From Planctomycetota bacterium (lineage in GTDB: Bacteria > Planctomycetota > UBA8742 > UBA2392), in NCBI GenBank assembly GCA_020845475.1, contig JADLFN010000063.1:1-64000 (forward strand): a stretch of 64,000 nt of DNA. Reading direction: 5' to 3'. The notes under the pieces are model-generated. The model worked only from the letters and a program-made list of their open reading frames with translations. It did no database searches and had not been told where the DNA came from. Shown here one piece after another: positions 9,525 through 18,568 of this stretch. Made by a program: the position numbers and the translations under genes. Each line of letters begins with the position of its first letter. Position 1 is the first letter of the stretch.

Positions 9525-9586
9525 TAGAGCATTTTCGGAGTTCGTCCGCAGGCTCTCGCTCGCAGACTAACTCCGAAAAAGCTCTA
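9525..9586. repeat. 62-bp near-perfect palindrome (REP-like)
   Basis: TAGAGCATTTTCGGAGTTCGTCCGCAGGCTCTCGCTCGCAGACTAACTCCGAAAAAGCTCTA; full-length stem with 4 mismatches, 1 wobble and a TCTC loop. Confidence 0.85.
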
Positions 9587-9922
9587 GCTCTTGAAGCCGG
9601 CCAGCATCAGCGCCGAGATCAGCACCACCATGAGCAGGAAGATGCTGTAAGCCACCCACGTGCGCACGGAGATATCACCCACGCGCGCCGGCGGCGCCAC
9701 CAGATACCTGGGTGCCGGCGGCGCATGGTGGCCGTGCGCGGCATGGTCATCGTGGCCGCCATGGCCATGGTCGTCATGCCCGTGGCCATGATCATCGTGG
9801 GCCCCGTGAACGGGCTCGTGGCCCACCTTGTCGGTGTCGTGCCCGTGGGGCTTGTGCACGACTTCAGTATCCTGCGCTGGCGCCATGGCGGCGAATATAA
9901 GCAAGCACACAAACAGTTTCAA
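9584..9922 (-). CDS. Small histidine-rich exported/membrane protein
   Basis: 112 aa; signal peptide, HDDHGHGHDDHGHGGHDDHAAHGHH, C-terminal TM helix. Confidence 0.7.
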   Translation of the reverse strand: MKLFVCLLIFAAMAPAQDTEVVHKPHGHDTDKVGHEPVHGAHDDHGHGHDDHGHGGHDDHAAHGHHAPPAPRYLVAPPARVGDISVRTWVAYSIFLLMVVLISALMLAGFKS

Positions 9923-10393
9923 TCACGCGGCTATGGCAACCGCGGTTCTGCAAGGACATCTGCGGCGCCGTTTGCGTCTCCTCAACGAGCCATGGATTGC
10001 CCGAATGACCCTTGCTTTCTCTGGTTGAAGAAAGCCCTGTGCCCACACCCCTGCACCGAGTCGCCCGCTGAGATTTTGTCATACAGAGGTCGGCGGTTCG
10101 AATGCACACGGCCGGGGCTTCTTCTCTTGATACGATGGATCAAATGCGCAGCACTTTACATCCCATTTGCTACGGCATTCCTTTGCTGCGCTTTTGGCGT
10201 CCTCAACCACAATCGTGACAGAAACTGTTCCCGCTTCGCCACGAGTCAAAATCGGATTCTTTCAGAGAAGTTTACGCCCAGGCGTTGAGGTGGCCTTGGC
10301 CTCAGCCGCGCACATCCATGAACGTTCGGATTCACGGAATTTCTTGGTGCTCGGACTATTGCAAACCTTGGTGACCAGCTCGGCTTTCGTCAG

Positions 10394-10440
10394 CCTCAAA
10401 AAAGCGAAGCAGCCTTGGAAGTGGCTTCCAAGGCTGCTTT
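10394..10440 (-). terminator. Intrinsic terminator of the original tRNA-Ala locus
   Basis: GCAGCCTTGGAAG-TGG-CTTCCAAGGCTGC stem; T-run on minus strand shortly after. Confidence 0.7.
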
Positions 10441-10445
10441 CAAGA

Positions 10446-10491
10446 TGGTGGACCGGAAGGGATTCGAACCCATGACCCCCTGAATGCCATT
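10446..10491 (-). repeat. attL: displaced 3' half of tRNA-Ala (46-bp direct repeat)
   Basis: TGGTGGACCGGAAGGGATTCGAACCCATGACCCCCTGAATGCCATT identical to 19424-19469, diverging inside the anticodon loop. Confidence 0.93.
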
Positions 10492-10646
10492 TGGGTCTTT
10501 CGATAGTATGCGGCAGAACGCAGAATACCGCAACGCGCGGCGCTAAGGGGTTTTCAAGCCCGTTTGCGCCAAGCAAGATTCGGCAGAAAGTGGACAAGAA
10601 TGGATAGAACTTGTCCACCTGCTTGTCCACTTTTCGGGGGGCGGCG

Positions 10647-12047
10647 ATGCCACGACGCGAGAAGCCGCGCGGCTACAACAAGAGCGCGCACAGCGACCAT
10701 CCCGGAGTGACGATCTCCGAAGAATGGCGCGCTGACGGGACCAGGGACGGGCGCAAGGTGCTCATGCTGCGCTGGCGGGAGCCGCTAGCGCGCGGGAAAC
10801 TGGGCAAGCGGCGCGGCGAGGTAGTCAAGGACAAGACGGGCCGACTTGTGACCTCTCGGAGCGAGGCAAGGCCATACGCGGTGGCAAAATCTGAGGCGCT
10901 GATCATCCAGCGCATCGAACTTGCCAACGAAGATTCCAGCGGCCAGAACTACAGCCCCGAAGCGACGTGGGAGGAATTGGCCGCGGCCCACGCCAAGCAC
11001 CTGCGCCACAAAGGCCGGCGGGCGAAATCTCGCGAGGGCTACAAGCAATCCTGGCGCTTCCTGAAACGCTGGAAGGCCCGCCCCGCCAAGCCGCGCGAGC
11101 TCACAGAGCACGACCTGGAACGCTTCGCGGCTTTCGTCGGCAGCCGCCGCAACAAACGCACCGGCAAGCGGCTTTCGCCCGCCTCTGTCGCCTCGATTCT
11201 GGCACACGTCAAGGTGCGGTTGGGATTCGGGCGCAGGCGCATGAAGTGCGTTCGCGTTGAACCTGAGTCGATGCGCGAGGCGCTGGCCCCGCCAAAGCAG
11301 AGCCTTCAACCCAAGGCGCTCCATGCCGACAAGCTGAGGCAGATTCTTGAAGCCGCATCGGAGTACGACGACGCGCACCCGGCATCAACGACATTCCCGA
11401 TGCACCCAGCCGCCAACACGTTCCCGCTGCTGGCGTTCTTCATGGCGACAGGTTGCCGCCGTGGGGAAGCTGAGGCGGTGCGCTGGAAACTCTCTGAGCC
11501 CGGCGCGCCTGAATCGTGGGTTGATTTCGAAGGCGACCGCCTGCTGATCTACTCGCACAAGACTTCGCGCGACCGCGTGCTCCCCTTCGAAACGCGGCCG
11601 ATGCTGCGCAAACTGCTGCGATTCTTGCACGACCAGGCCGACACAATTGCCGAGCCCTTTGTGTTTGGCGGCGCGGCTCCGCTGGCAATCAACAACCGCA
11701 CAGAGCAGCACGAGCAGGGCGTCAAGGCGCGCAGTATGAAGCGAGCCCTCCGCGCGGTGCGCCAGAACTCGGGAGCGGATTGGGCGCTGAAAGACCTGCG
11801 CAGCACGACCGCGACGCACTTGTGCAACGCCGATCTTTATCGGGGCAACACCTACAACGTCGCCAGCGAAATGGGACATCGGCACGACGTGTTGCTCACG
11901 CGCTACGCGAAACCCTTTGCACTTCCGAAGGACCGCGCCAAGGCAGCATCGGTTGAAGGCGCACTCGGGATTGCCGACGCGATTGCCGCCTGGCTCAAAG
12001 CGAGGACCGGCAAGGAAGGCCGAGTTATCAAGATGGGGAGGGCGTAG
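10647..12047 (+). CDS. int: Tyrosine-type site-specific integrase
   Basis: TGCRRGEAEAVRW, HKTSRDRVLPF, LKDLRSTTATHL, MGHRHDVLLTRY catalytic-core pattern; adjacent to attL. Confidence 0.92.
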   Translation: MPRREKPRGYNKSAHSDHPGVTISEEWRADGTRDGRKVLMLRWREPLARGKLGKRRGEVVKDKTGRLVTSRSEARPYAVAKSEALIIQRIELANEDSSGQNYSPEATWEELAAAHAKHLRHKGRRAKSREGYKQSWRFLKRWKARPAKPRELTEHDLERFAAFVGSRRNKRTGKRLSPASVASILAHVKVRLGFGRRRMKCVRVEPESMREALAPPKQSLQPKALHADKLRQILEAASEYDDAHPASTTFPMHPAANTFPLLAFFMATGCRRGEAEAVRWKLSEPGAPESWVDFEGDRLLIYSHKTSRDRVLPFETRPMLRKLLRFLHDQADTIAEPFVFGGAAPLAINNRTEQHEQGVKARSMKRALRAVRQNSGADWALKDLRSTTATHLCNADLYRGNTYNVASEMGHRHDVLLTRYAKPFALPKDRAKAASVEGALGIADAIAAWLKARTGKEGRVIKMGRA

Positions 12048-12049
12048 GG

Positions 12050-12823
12050 ATGAAAATGCGCGACTACGAAAGGGGCAGCGCCACTCTTGCGGACTGCGAA
12101 GTAGCAGGCAGAGCAGTGGACACACTCAAGGAAATGCTTCAGGCCACGAACAAGCGCGAGCCGGCGCTCGTTCGTCGCTGGATCGGCATCATTCACGACG
12201 TGCACCAGAATCTGCTGGTAAAAGTGTGCGTGTGGACGTGGCCCGGGCAGTCCCTGGAACCGCAACAGCAGGTGCATGAATTTGATCTCAGAGCTGCGCG
12301 GACATTGGCCGTGCTTACCCGGATCTCAGCGCGACCACTCGACAACGGAGCGTATAGCGCGCAGCAGATACGCCGGATGCGCCAGCGCTTGCTTGTGAAC
12401 ATCGGATTGACGCACGCCCACATGGTTACTCAGATCCGGGAGCTACTGGCTGCGAACAAAGAGCTGAGGAAACGACGCAAAGACGCACTTGCCGCGGCAA
12501 AGGGGCGGGAACTATTGAGATGTCAAGGCGGCGCTGCGGTTGAGTGGGAGATAAACCGAAACGGCAAGCGAGCGCAGATAGTGCGTAGCGGCGGGGAGCC
12601 AAAGCCCCTAACGCCAACCGAGGCCGACATCCTGGCCGATCTCGGCAAGAATGGCCGCACCGAAAAACGCCATGCCCCAACACTCACAAAGTTGCGGAGG
12701 ATGTATGGTGAATTCGAAATTATCGCGGAAGTGGACCGCGTTGGTTGTCAGGGACAACAGGCCAATTTCGAGGCGGAACGCCTCAAAGGCCGAATCACTG
12801 ACACGCGAAACGACGCGAAATGA
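12050..12823 (+). CDS. Hypothetical protein (element-encoded)
   Basis: 257 aa ORF directly after integrase, no recognised family. Confidence 0.6.
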   Translation: MKMRDYERGSATLADCEVAGRAVDTLKEMLQATNKREPALVRRWIGIIHDVHQNLLVKVCVWTWPGQSLEPQQQVHEFDLRAARTLAVLTRISARPLDNGAYSAQQIRRMRQRLLVNIGLTHAHMVTQIRELLAANKELRKRRKDALAAAKGRELLRCQGGAAVEWEINRNGKRAQIVRSGGEPKPLTPTEADILADLGKNGRTEKRHAPTLTKLRRMYGEFEIIAEVDRVGCQGQQANFEAERLKGRITDTRNDAK

Positions 12824-12962
12824 ACTTGGTAAACCGACGCGAACCCGCCTCCCGCGCGGGTTCCGGGCCTACGCAAGATACGAACCTACGCGAAAATGAC
12901 ACGCCCGTATGACGGGCTATCTTCCCCTTGTTGCCGCACGAAGCGGCGAAAGCGAGGAAGAA

Positions 12963-13178
12963 ATGCAAGACACCGCGCAACCCAAAGAGTTCTACACGCT
13001 GGCAGAAGTCGCCGAACTGCTGGGCCTGTCTGGAGACACGGCGCGCAGGCTCGTGGCCGGCGAGAAACCCGCGCTCCCCGCATTCAGGGTGAGCACCGGC
13101 CGCAAGCGCGGCCACATCCGCGTGCGCGCCAGCGCGCTCAATGCGTTCATCGAAAAGCGCGAACTGGCGGGAGTCTAA
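12963..13178 (+). CDS. Excisionase / MerR-like helix-turn-helix protein
   Basis: FYTLAEVAELLGLSGDTARRLVAGEKPALPAFRVSTGRKRGHIRV; ATG with GAGGAAG RBS. Confidence 0.8.
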   Translation: MQDTAQPKEFYTLAEVAELLGLSGDTARRLVAGEKPALPAFRVSTGRKRGHIRVRASALNAFIEKRELAGV

Positions 13179-13180
13179 CT

Positions 13181-13927
13181 GTGAGCGGTTGGCTCAAGCT
13201 CTGGCGCAAATGGCTCAGCCATGAACTCGCACGAGACCCGAAAGCGTGGTTGGTAATGACGCATTTGCTTTGCCGAGCCGCCATCGAGCCCCGCGTCAAT
13301 CGACGCTTCGGTTACACGCTGCAGCCAGGCCAGTGTGACGACACCCAAGAGCAGCTTTCGGACGGCGCGGGTCTAACGCGTGACGAGGTGCGGGAGGCGC
13401 TTCGCAGGCTCATGCGGTATGGGACCATCGAAATACACCCAGCGCACACCGGCCACAACTCCCAACCAAACCCCCAACGGCGCAACGTCATAACCCTTGT
13501 CAATTGGGCTTCCTACAACGGCGACGGCACAAGCACACCCAAGGATGCCCCCAACGAATCCCCAACAGCGCCCCCAAAAAACCCCCAGTCCATAAGAAGT
13601 AAAGAAGTTAGAGAAGAGAAACCCAAGCGCGCTTCGCGCGCGGGCGTTGATCCTACGGCGGCAATCATTCCGGACAACCTCAAGGGCAGCGAGCAGGCGA
13701 TCCGCGCCTGGCTGAACTACAAGCGCGAGAAGGGCCAGGGTTATCAACCGGAAGGCCTGAGGGCGTTCTTCTCGAAGCTCTCGAAACTCCCCGACGTGCC
13801 GGCCGCGATCGAGCACAGCATGGCGAGCAATTACACGGGTGTTTACCCGCCCAGCGGGAACGGTCACTCCAAGATCCCAATGAAAGTGAGCCCGGCCTAC
13901 GTCGGCGAGGATGCGCGCTATGAATGA
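13181..13927 (+). CDS. Phage replisome-organizer-like replication protein
   Basis: GTG start; VSGWLKLWRKWLSHELARDPKAWLVMTHLLCRAAI... DEVREALRRLMRYGTIEI... NVITLVNWASYNG, followed by DnaC-like gene. Confidence 0.65.
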   Translation: MSGWLKLWRKWLSHELARDPKAWLVMTHLLCRAAIEPRVNRRFGYTLQPGQCDDTQEQLSDGAGLTRDEVREALRRLMRYGTIEIHPAHTGHNSQPNPQRRNVITLVNWASYNGDGTSTPKDAPNESPTAPPKNPQSIRSKEVREEKPKRASRAGVDPTAAIIPDNLKGSEQAIRAWLNYKREKGQGYQPEGLRAFFSKLSKLPDVPAAIEHSMASNYTGVYPPSGNGHSKIPMKVSPAYVGEDARYE

Positions 13928-14519
13928 CCTTTTCAACCCCGACACCTGGTGCAAGGACTTCCAGCGGCCGTACTGGCGAACCCTCGTTGAAATCAGCAAC
14001 GCACGCTGCCAGGGCGCTAACCCCGGTAGCCGCGGGGTGTTCTGGCACGGCGCGCCCGGCGTCGGCAAGACGTTCCTTGCCGAGCAGTTCTGCGAAATGG
14101 CCCGGCGCTCCAAATTGCGCATGCCCGAAGGCTACTGGCGCGAGGTGAAGCTGTTCGCCGGCAACGTGCTTGATCTCGTGGCCGAGCTGCAGGCCGCCAT
14201 CGGCAAAGACAAAAACGCGCGCACGCAATTCGAAATGCTGCGCGAGATCAAAGAGGCCGATGTCGTGTTCCTCGACGACCTGGGCCGAGAGCGCGAGAAC
14301 TTCGGCCAAAGCGCGATGTTCAACCTGCTCGACAGGGCGCTCGCCAGCAATGCCACGGTGATCGTTACCAGCAACCGCACGGCGAAGGAACTTGCCGACT
14401 ACTACGGCGCCGATGCCGGTTTGCGCTCTCGCCTGAGCGCACTCAAGGCCGGCGAGTGGGCGGCAGACCTGCCCAATCTGCGAAAGGCGGCCGTCGCGGA
14501 GGCGCTCGCCCGTGCCTGA
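13911..14519 (+). CDS. DnaC/IstB-like AAA+ ATPase (helicase loader)
   Basis: Walker A GAPGVGKT, Walker B VVFLDDLG, IVTSNRT sensor. Confidence 0.85.
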   Translation: MRAMNDLFNPDTWCKDFQRPYWRTLVEISNARCQGANPGSRGVFWHGAPGVGKTFLAEQFCEMARRSKLRMPEGYWREVKLFAGNVLDLVAELQAAIGKDKNARTQFEMLREIKEADVVFLDDLGRERENFGQSAMFNLLDRALASNATVIVTSNRTAKELADYYGADAGLRSRLSALKAGEWAADLPNLRKAAVAEALARA

Positions 14520-14772
14520 CGCGCATACTATTGACCTGTCAAGACTGACCGACGCCGAGATCGAGGCGCTGCTCCCAACGGGCGGGCTTGGCGAGATTCC
14601 AGGTCTTGAAACCGAGTACGCGCGCCGGGCCTGGCAGCGCGCTCACTTGAGTAGCAATCAGGGGGCCCCAAAGCGCAGATCCGCCAACGGCGGGTACTTT
14701 GACCGGATAGTGGACAACAAAGTGGATAACCCGCCCGCGACTCCAGCCACGAAGGGGCCGGCTAGCGCGTGA
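14512..14772 (+). CDS. Hypothetical protein (element-encoded)
   Basis: 86 aa ORF overlapping the DnaC-like gene end. Confidence 0.5.
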   Translation: MPDAHTIDLSRLTDAEIEALLPTGGLGEIPGLETEYARRAWQRAHLSSNQGAPKRRSANGGYFDRIVDNKVDNPPATPATKGPASA

Positions 14773-14841
14773 TCGAAGGGCAGTTGAAGTCTTGACCTAT
14801 CAACATCGGGCGCAAGCCCACAACCAACGGAGAAATGAATC

Positions 14842-15468
14842 ATGCCGCAACTGTTCGAAGAGATCGCTTACCTGCTTGCCGAGAGTGAGGGCCTGGAGCC
14901 CGCGCCCTTGGCGGGCACGACCGACCCCGCGCACCTGGCCCGCCTGCAAAGCGAGATCCGCCTAGGCGTGGATTCCAAAATCGGCGTTTCGGCGCTGATC
15001 GCGCTGGCCGATTCCGAAAAGAAGCTGAAGGGCGACCGCGCACGTCTGACGGACGTCGACGTGGCCCTGCTGGCTTACCGGACGAAGTCGCCGGAGGGAT
15101 TGATCGGCTTGCAGGCCGGCGTTGCGTTTCGCGGCCACAAGCGCGCCGCCGAAATCCGCGACCTGGAAAAAGTCGTGAAGCCCCTCGACTACGACTCGCT
15201 GCAATACATCGAACGCACGCGCGTCGATGAATTGGCGGCTGCGCCTGTCGATCTGCGAACTGGGGTGGTCAAGTACGACAACGAGAACTCTCACAACGCA
15301 CCCAATCCGCGTGGCGAGGTATGGGCCGCGCTCCTGCAGCGCGTCGGAGCGGCCAAGGCGGAAGCAATCCTGCAGGGCGTGACGGCGTACAACGTCGCGC
15401 AGCGGCGCATTGCCCGCTTGAAGGACGAGCAGTCCAGGGATGTTGTCGAGACGCCCGCAATGGTCTAG
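14842..15468 (+). CDS. Hypothetical protein (element-encoded)
   Basis: 208 aa ORF with GGAG-type RBS. Confidence 0.6.
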   Translation: MPQLFEEIAYLLAESEGLEPAPLAGTTDPAHLARLQSEIRLGVDSKIGVSALIALADSEKKLKGDRARLTDVDVALLAYRTKSPEGLIGLQAGVAFRGHKRAAEIRDLEKVVKPLDYDSLQYIERTRVDELAAAPVDLRTGVVKYDNENSHNAPNPRGEVWAALLQRVGAAKAEAILQGVTAYNVAQRRIARLKDEQSRDVVETPAMV

Positions 15469-15589
15469 CAGGCGCTTCGTGTCGCTGTGGCGGGCCGTGC
15501 CGCACCCGCGGGGGACGCGCCAGGGGTGACTTCACACGAGCTCTGGCGCCTGGCCCGCCACTCTCCCTTGACGTGTCAAGGATAAGGCA

Positions 15590-16000
15590 TTGAGGAAAGT
15601 GCGACGAAACACGACGAAATCCGACGGTCTGAGCCCGCCCCAGCTCAGGGCGATGGCCGCTTTGCTGGCTGGGAAAACCGCAAGCGAGGCAGCGCGCGCG
15701 GCGCGAGTGTGCCGACAAACTCTAAGCGGCTGGCTCAATCATGATCATGCTTTCGTGGCGCGGTACGAACGTGCGAAGCGGGAATACGTGACGGCCGTGC
15801 GCGTCCAAATCACCGCCGCTTGCATGGAGGCTACACAGCTTCTCCGGCGCGCAATGAAAAACCGCAAAGCGACTATGGGCGAGAAGGTCAACGCGGCTCG
15901 CATCCTGCTCGACAAATTGCCCGATCAGGATGCGCCCAATGGGGAACGCCCGCTACCGGGCAACATGTGCCGCAATGAAATCGGGGGCGAGCTCGCTTGA
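15590..16000 (+). CDS. HTH protein resembling phage small terminase / phBC6A51-type
   Basis: LAGKTASEAARAARVCRQTLSGWLNHDHAFVARYERAKREY. Confidence 0.6.
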   Translation: MRKVRRNTTKSDGLSPPQLRAMAALLAGKTASEAARAARVCRQTLSGWLNHDHAFVARYERAKREYVTAVRVQITAACMEATQLLRRAMKNRKATMGEKVNAARILLDKLPDQDAPNGERPLPGNMCRNEIGGELA

Positions 16001-16335
16001 GAACAACCATGAACAGAACGCAGAAGCAAACGCTCGTGCGCGAAATGCAGAACGGGATGCGCCTGGGCGAATGTTGCCGGCTGCTCGGGCTCACGCTCGA
16101 AGAAGTGCGCGCGGCGGAAAAAACAGACAAGGCGTTCGCGCGTGAAACCCGACGCGCGCCCATCGTGTTCAAGCGCTACCTCGTGCGCATCGTGGCCATG
16201 GGCGAAAGCAACTGGCAGTCGGCCGCTTTTATCCTTGAACGTCGCTGGCCGCGCCAATGGGGCAAGCGCAGGCCGAAAGAGATTCCCAAGCCGGAAATGG
16301 AATTCGAGGACACTGACCCGCCGGGCCTGGCATAG
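15997..16335 (+). CDS. HTH protein, small-terminase-like C-terminus
   Basis: MQNGMRLGECCRLLGLTLEEVRAAEKTDKAFARE... SAAFILERRWPRQWGKR. Confidence 0.55.
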   Translation: MRTTMNRTQKQTLVREMQNGMRLGECCRLLGLTLEEVRAAEKTDKAFARETRRAPIVFKRYLVRIVAMGESNWQSAAFILERRWPRQWGKRRPKEIPKPEMEFEDTDPPGLA

Positions 16336-16370
16336 ACTACACTTTACGCGTCAACAGCACCGGAGCAGCC

Positions 16371-16772
16371 ATGATTCAGAACTGGGTGGACCTTGAAGCC
16401 TTTCCCGTGGAACAGTTGATCGGCCCAAAGCCGGCGGGGCGCTTTGTCGCCCTGCTGAAAAAAGGCGACGTGTTCAAGGTGATGATAAGCGCCAACCTGT
16501 TCGATGCCCTGTTCCAATCATGGCGAGATAAGCCGAGTGAAAGCGGGATGCAGGCGCCGCTCGAAACGTTGTGGGAGCAGGCGGCGGACGCGCTGCGCAC
16601 ACAGATTGCGCCCAACGAATACCCGATGCAGCACGAGAGTTTAGGCGCGAATTTTGAAGCGACGTTGCACGAGGGCGCGCGTGGCATCATGGCGGCCGTC
16701 ACGCTGCGCAGGCGCGGGCCTGACGTGCAAATCGTGGTCATGCTGGCCGATGAATTGGCGAATCACAACTAA
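16371..16772 (+). CDS. Hypothetical protein (element-encoded)
   Basis: 133 aa ORF in operon context. Confidence 0.5.
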   Translation: MIQNWVDLEAFPVEQLIGPKPAGRFVALLKKGDVFKVMISANLFDALFQSWRDKPSESGMQAPLETLWEQAADALRTQIAPNEYPMQHESLGANFEATLHEGARGIMAAVTLRRRGPDVQIVVMLADELANHN

Positions 16773-16802
16773 CCGAGGTGACTGAGGAGCGTCAAAAGAC
16801 AG

Positions 16803-17663
16803 GTGATTCAGGTGACGGAAGAGGGCGTTCAACAGGTCATCAACGACCTGCAGCGCATCAACGCGGGCCTCGATCAAACCGACGCCAAGGCCAAGCGCAC
16901 GGCGGCCGATGTGGACGCCGCCCAGGGCAAGGGCAGTGCGCTCGGGGGATTCCTGGGCCGCGCTCGTGCCAGCGGTTTTCTGCGCGGCGGCGGGCTCAAC
17001 ATGGGCCCGGTGCGCGTTGGCTCTGGTGGCGTTGGGGTGAACATGGGCGCGCTGGGGCCGGCCGGTGCGGCTGTGATCGGCACGGCTCACGCGCTTGGCG
17101 GGATCTCCGAAGTCTCGCGAAGCCTTCGCGAATTCGTTGACAAGGGGCACAAGCTTTCAGCGGGCGAGGTCGTTGAAGCCCTGTACCTCGAAGCCCACTT
17201 CAGGGCGCCGGCCCGCATCGTCGATCAAACACTCGGTATCTCGCGCACCGGAACGAACTTTGGCATAGCCTTGGGGCTGGGCAAAGAGTCCGACTACGCG
17301 GGCGCACTCGAACGCCTGGACGATCTGTTCAAGTCCAGCGCGCAAAAGCGTATCGAAAACGAAGAGAAGCGGCAGGTGAAAGCGGCAGAGCGCGAAGCGA
17401 GAACGCAAGAGGAGAAACGCCAGAAGCAGGAGATAGCCGCCCGCATCCGGGCCGCGCAAGACGCTATCGACGCGGAAACCAACCGTGCGCTGTCGCGGTT
17501 GCACCGCGACAGTACCGCACGGCTGGGGATTCGCATGGCGCGAGGGGCTGACCAGGCCAAAGCGTGGCAGGAGGTGCGCGACTTGCGCATTGAGCAAAAG
17601 CGGCTGGCCGGTGAGAACGAGAAGCGCAACGCGGCCAAGAACATCAAGAACCAAGGCGCGTAG
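16803..17663 (+). CDS. Coiled-coil protein with tape-measure-like N-terminus
   Basis: VTEEGVQQVINDLQRINAGLDQTDAKAKRTAADVDAAQGK..., Gly/Ala-rich segment, then charged helical C-terminus. Confidence 0.5.
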   Translation: MIQVTEEGVQQVINDLQRINAGLDQTDAKAKRTAADVDAAQGKGSALGGFLGRARASGFLRGGGLNMGPVRVGSGGVGVNMGALGPAGAAVIGTAHALGGISEVSRSLREFVDKGHKLSAGEVVEALYLEAHFRAPARIVDQTLGISRTGTNFGIALGLGKESDYAGALERLDDLFKSSAQKRIENEEKRQVKAAEREARTQEEKRQKQEIAARIRAAQDAIDAETNRALSRLHRDSTARLGIRMARGADQAKAWQEVRDLRIEQKRLAGENEKRNAAKNIKNQGA

Positions 17664-17768
17664 TTTCGATCGCAAAAGCACATGCAGGCATGAGCAAGGC
17701 AGGGCCATTTGCGCGGGCATCAAACCCGTGCGGCCCTGCCCCGGCTCTTTCCCCGAGTCCAGGTTGCG

Positions 17769-18035
17769 CTATTGTTCGTCAACGCAAAGCGCAGGATCAG
17801 CATCGCGCACCGGCCACGACCCGCTGAACAACTCATCGCCCGTATCGGCGTTGCAGACGTGGCGAAAGTAGATTTTCAACCCGCGCTCGATCAACCGTGC
17901 CTCCGACAGCTCCGCACCTTTGGCCGCGCTGCGCACCCTTTCGGCTACCGCCGGCAACAGGCGCACAATGAACTTCTGACGCTTCGCCCTACCCAGCGCG
18001 GGCCGGCCGCGACCGGTTTTCTTTTTGGTTCCCAT
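17769..18035 (-). CDS. Small basic DNA-binding protein (ribbon-helix-helix-like regulator)
   Basis: MGTKKKTGRGRPALGRAKRQKFIVRLLPAVAERVRSAAKGAELSEARLIERGL; RBS GGGAGGTG; only minus-strand gene of the element. Confidence 0.55.
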   Translation of the reverse strand: MGTKKKTGRGRPALGRAKRQKFIVRLLPAVAERVRSAAKGAELSEARLIERGLKIYFRHVCNADTGDELFSGSWPVRDADPALCVDEQ

Positions 18036-18109
18036 GCACACCTCCCGTCTACAGCATACCGCAATAAACCGACTACGCACAATTCTTTCGCATTTGGGTT
18101 GCGCTTGGT

Positions 18110-18131
18110 AATAAAGAGGGTACACTTTATT
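18110..18131. promoter_or_regulatory. Putative operator (inverted repeat AATAAAG-8-CTTTATT) overlapping a possible TACACT -10
   Basis: Perfect 7-bp inverted repeat in the divergent intergenic region. Confidence 0.45.
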
Positions 18132-18223
18132 CGTGCGCCCCATGAAGCGGGCGACCAAACGGGCCGGACGCTGTTAGAGCAGCGCTCCCGGCCCTGGCCA
18201 AGCTGACCACAGGAGGGTCAATC

Positions 18224-18511
18224 ATGGTTCTGCTCAAAGGTAAATCCAAGTCCAACGGTGAACAGCCCCAACCCGCATACACGGGCAAGCTGCCCGGCAA
18301 GTCCATCACTGCGGAAGTCGAATCGTGCATTGAAGTCGTAGCCAACGACACCGGCGATGAAAGCCTGCTGGTGCGTTCGAAGCGCGAATTGCCCGGCGGC
18401 TTTGCCGAGCTGGTTCTGCGAATGCACGACTCGGACACCGCCACCTTCATTGTCCACGCTGACACCCTGATCGACGCCCTGAGCCGCGCCCGCGAACGGG
18501 ATGCGGGGTAA
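18224..18511 (+). CDS. Hypothetical protein (element-encoded)
   Basis: 95 aa ORF with AGGAGGG RBS. Confidence 0.6.
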   Translation: MVLLKGKSKSNGEQPQPAYTGKLPGKSITAEVESCIEVVANDTGDESLLVRSKRELPGGFAELVLRMHDSDTATFIVHADTLIDALSRARERDAG

Positions 18512-18528
18512 GAAAGAGTCGCTGAACT

Positions 18529-18552
18529 GGCCCGCGTCCGCGGGCCTTTTCC
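18529..18552 (+). terminator. Possible intrinsic terminator
   Basis: GGCCCGC-GTCC-GCGGGCC followed by TTTTCC. Confidence 0.5.
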
Positions 18553-18568
18553 TTCAATCGAGGATGCC

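Noticed and set aside
10070-10115. tRNA-like stretch GTCATACAGAGGTCGGCGGTTCGAATGC
   Set aside because: Resembles a T-arm region, but the stems do not pair and no 5' half is present; at most a decayed remnant.
10446-10500. Second complete tRNA-Ala
   Set aside because: Only the 3' half (anticodon loop to CCA) matches; the 5' half is absent, consistent with an att remnant.
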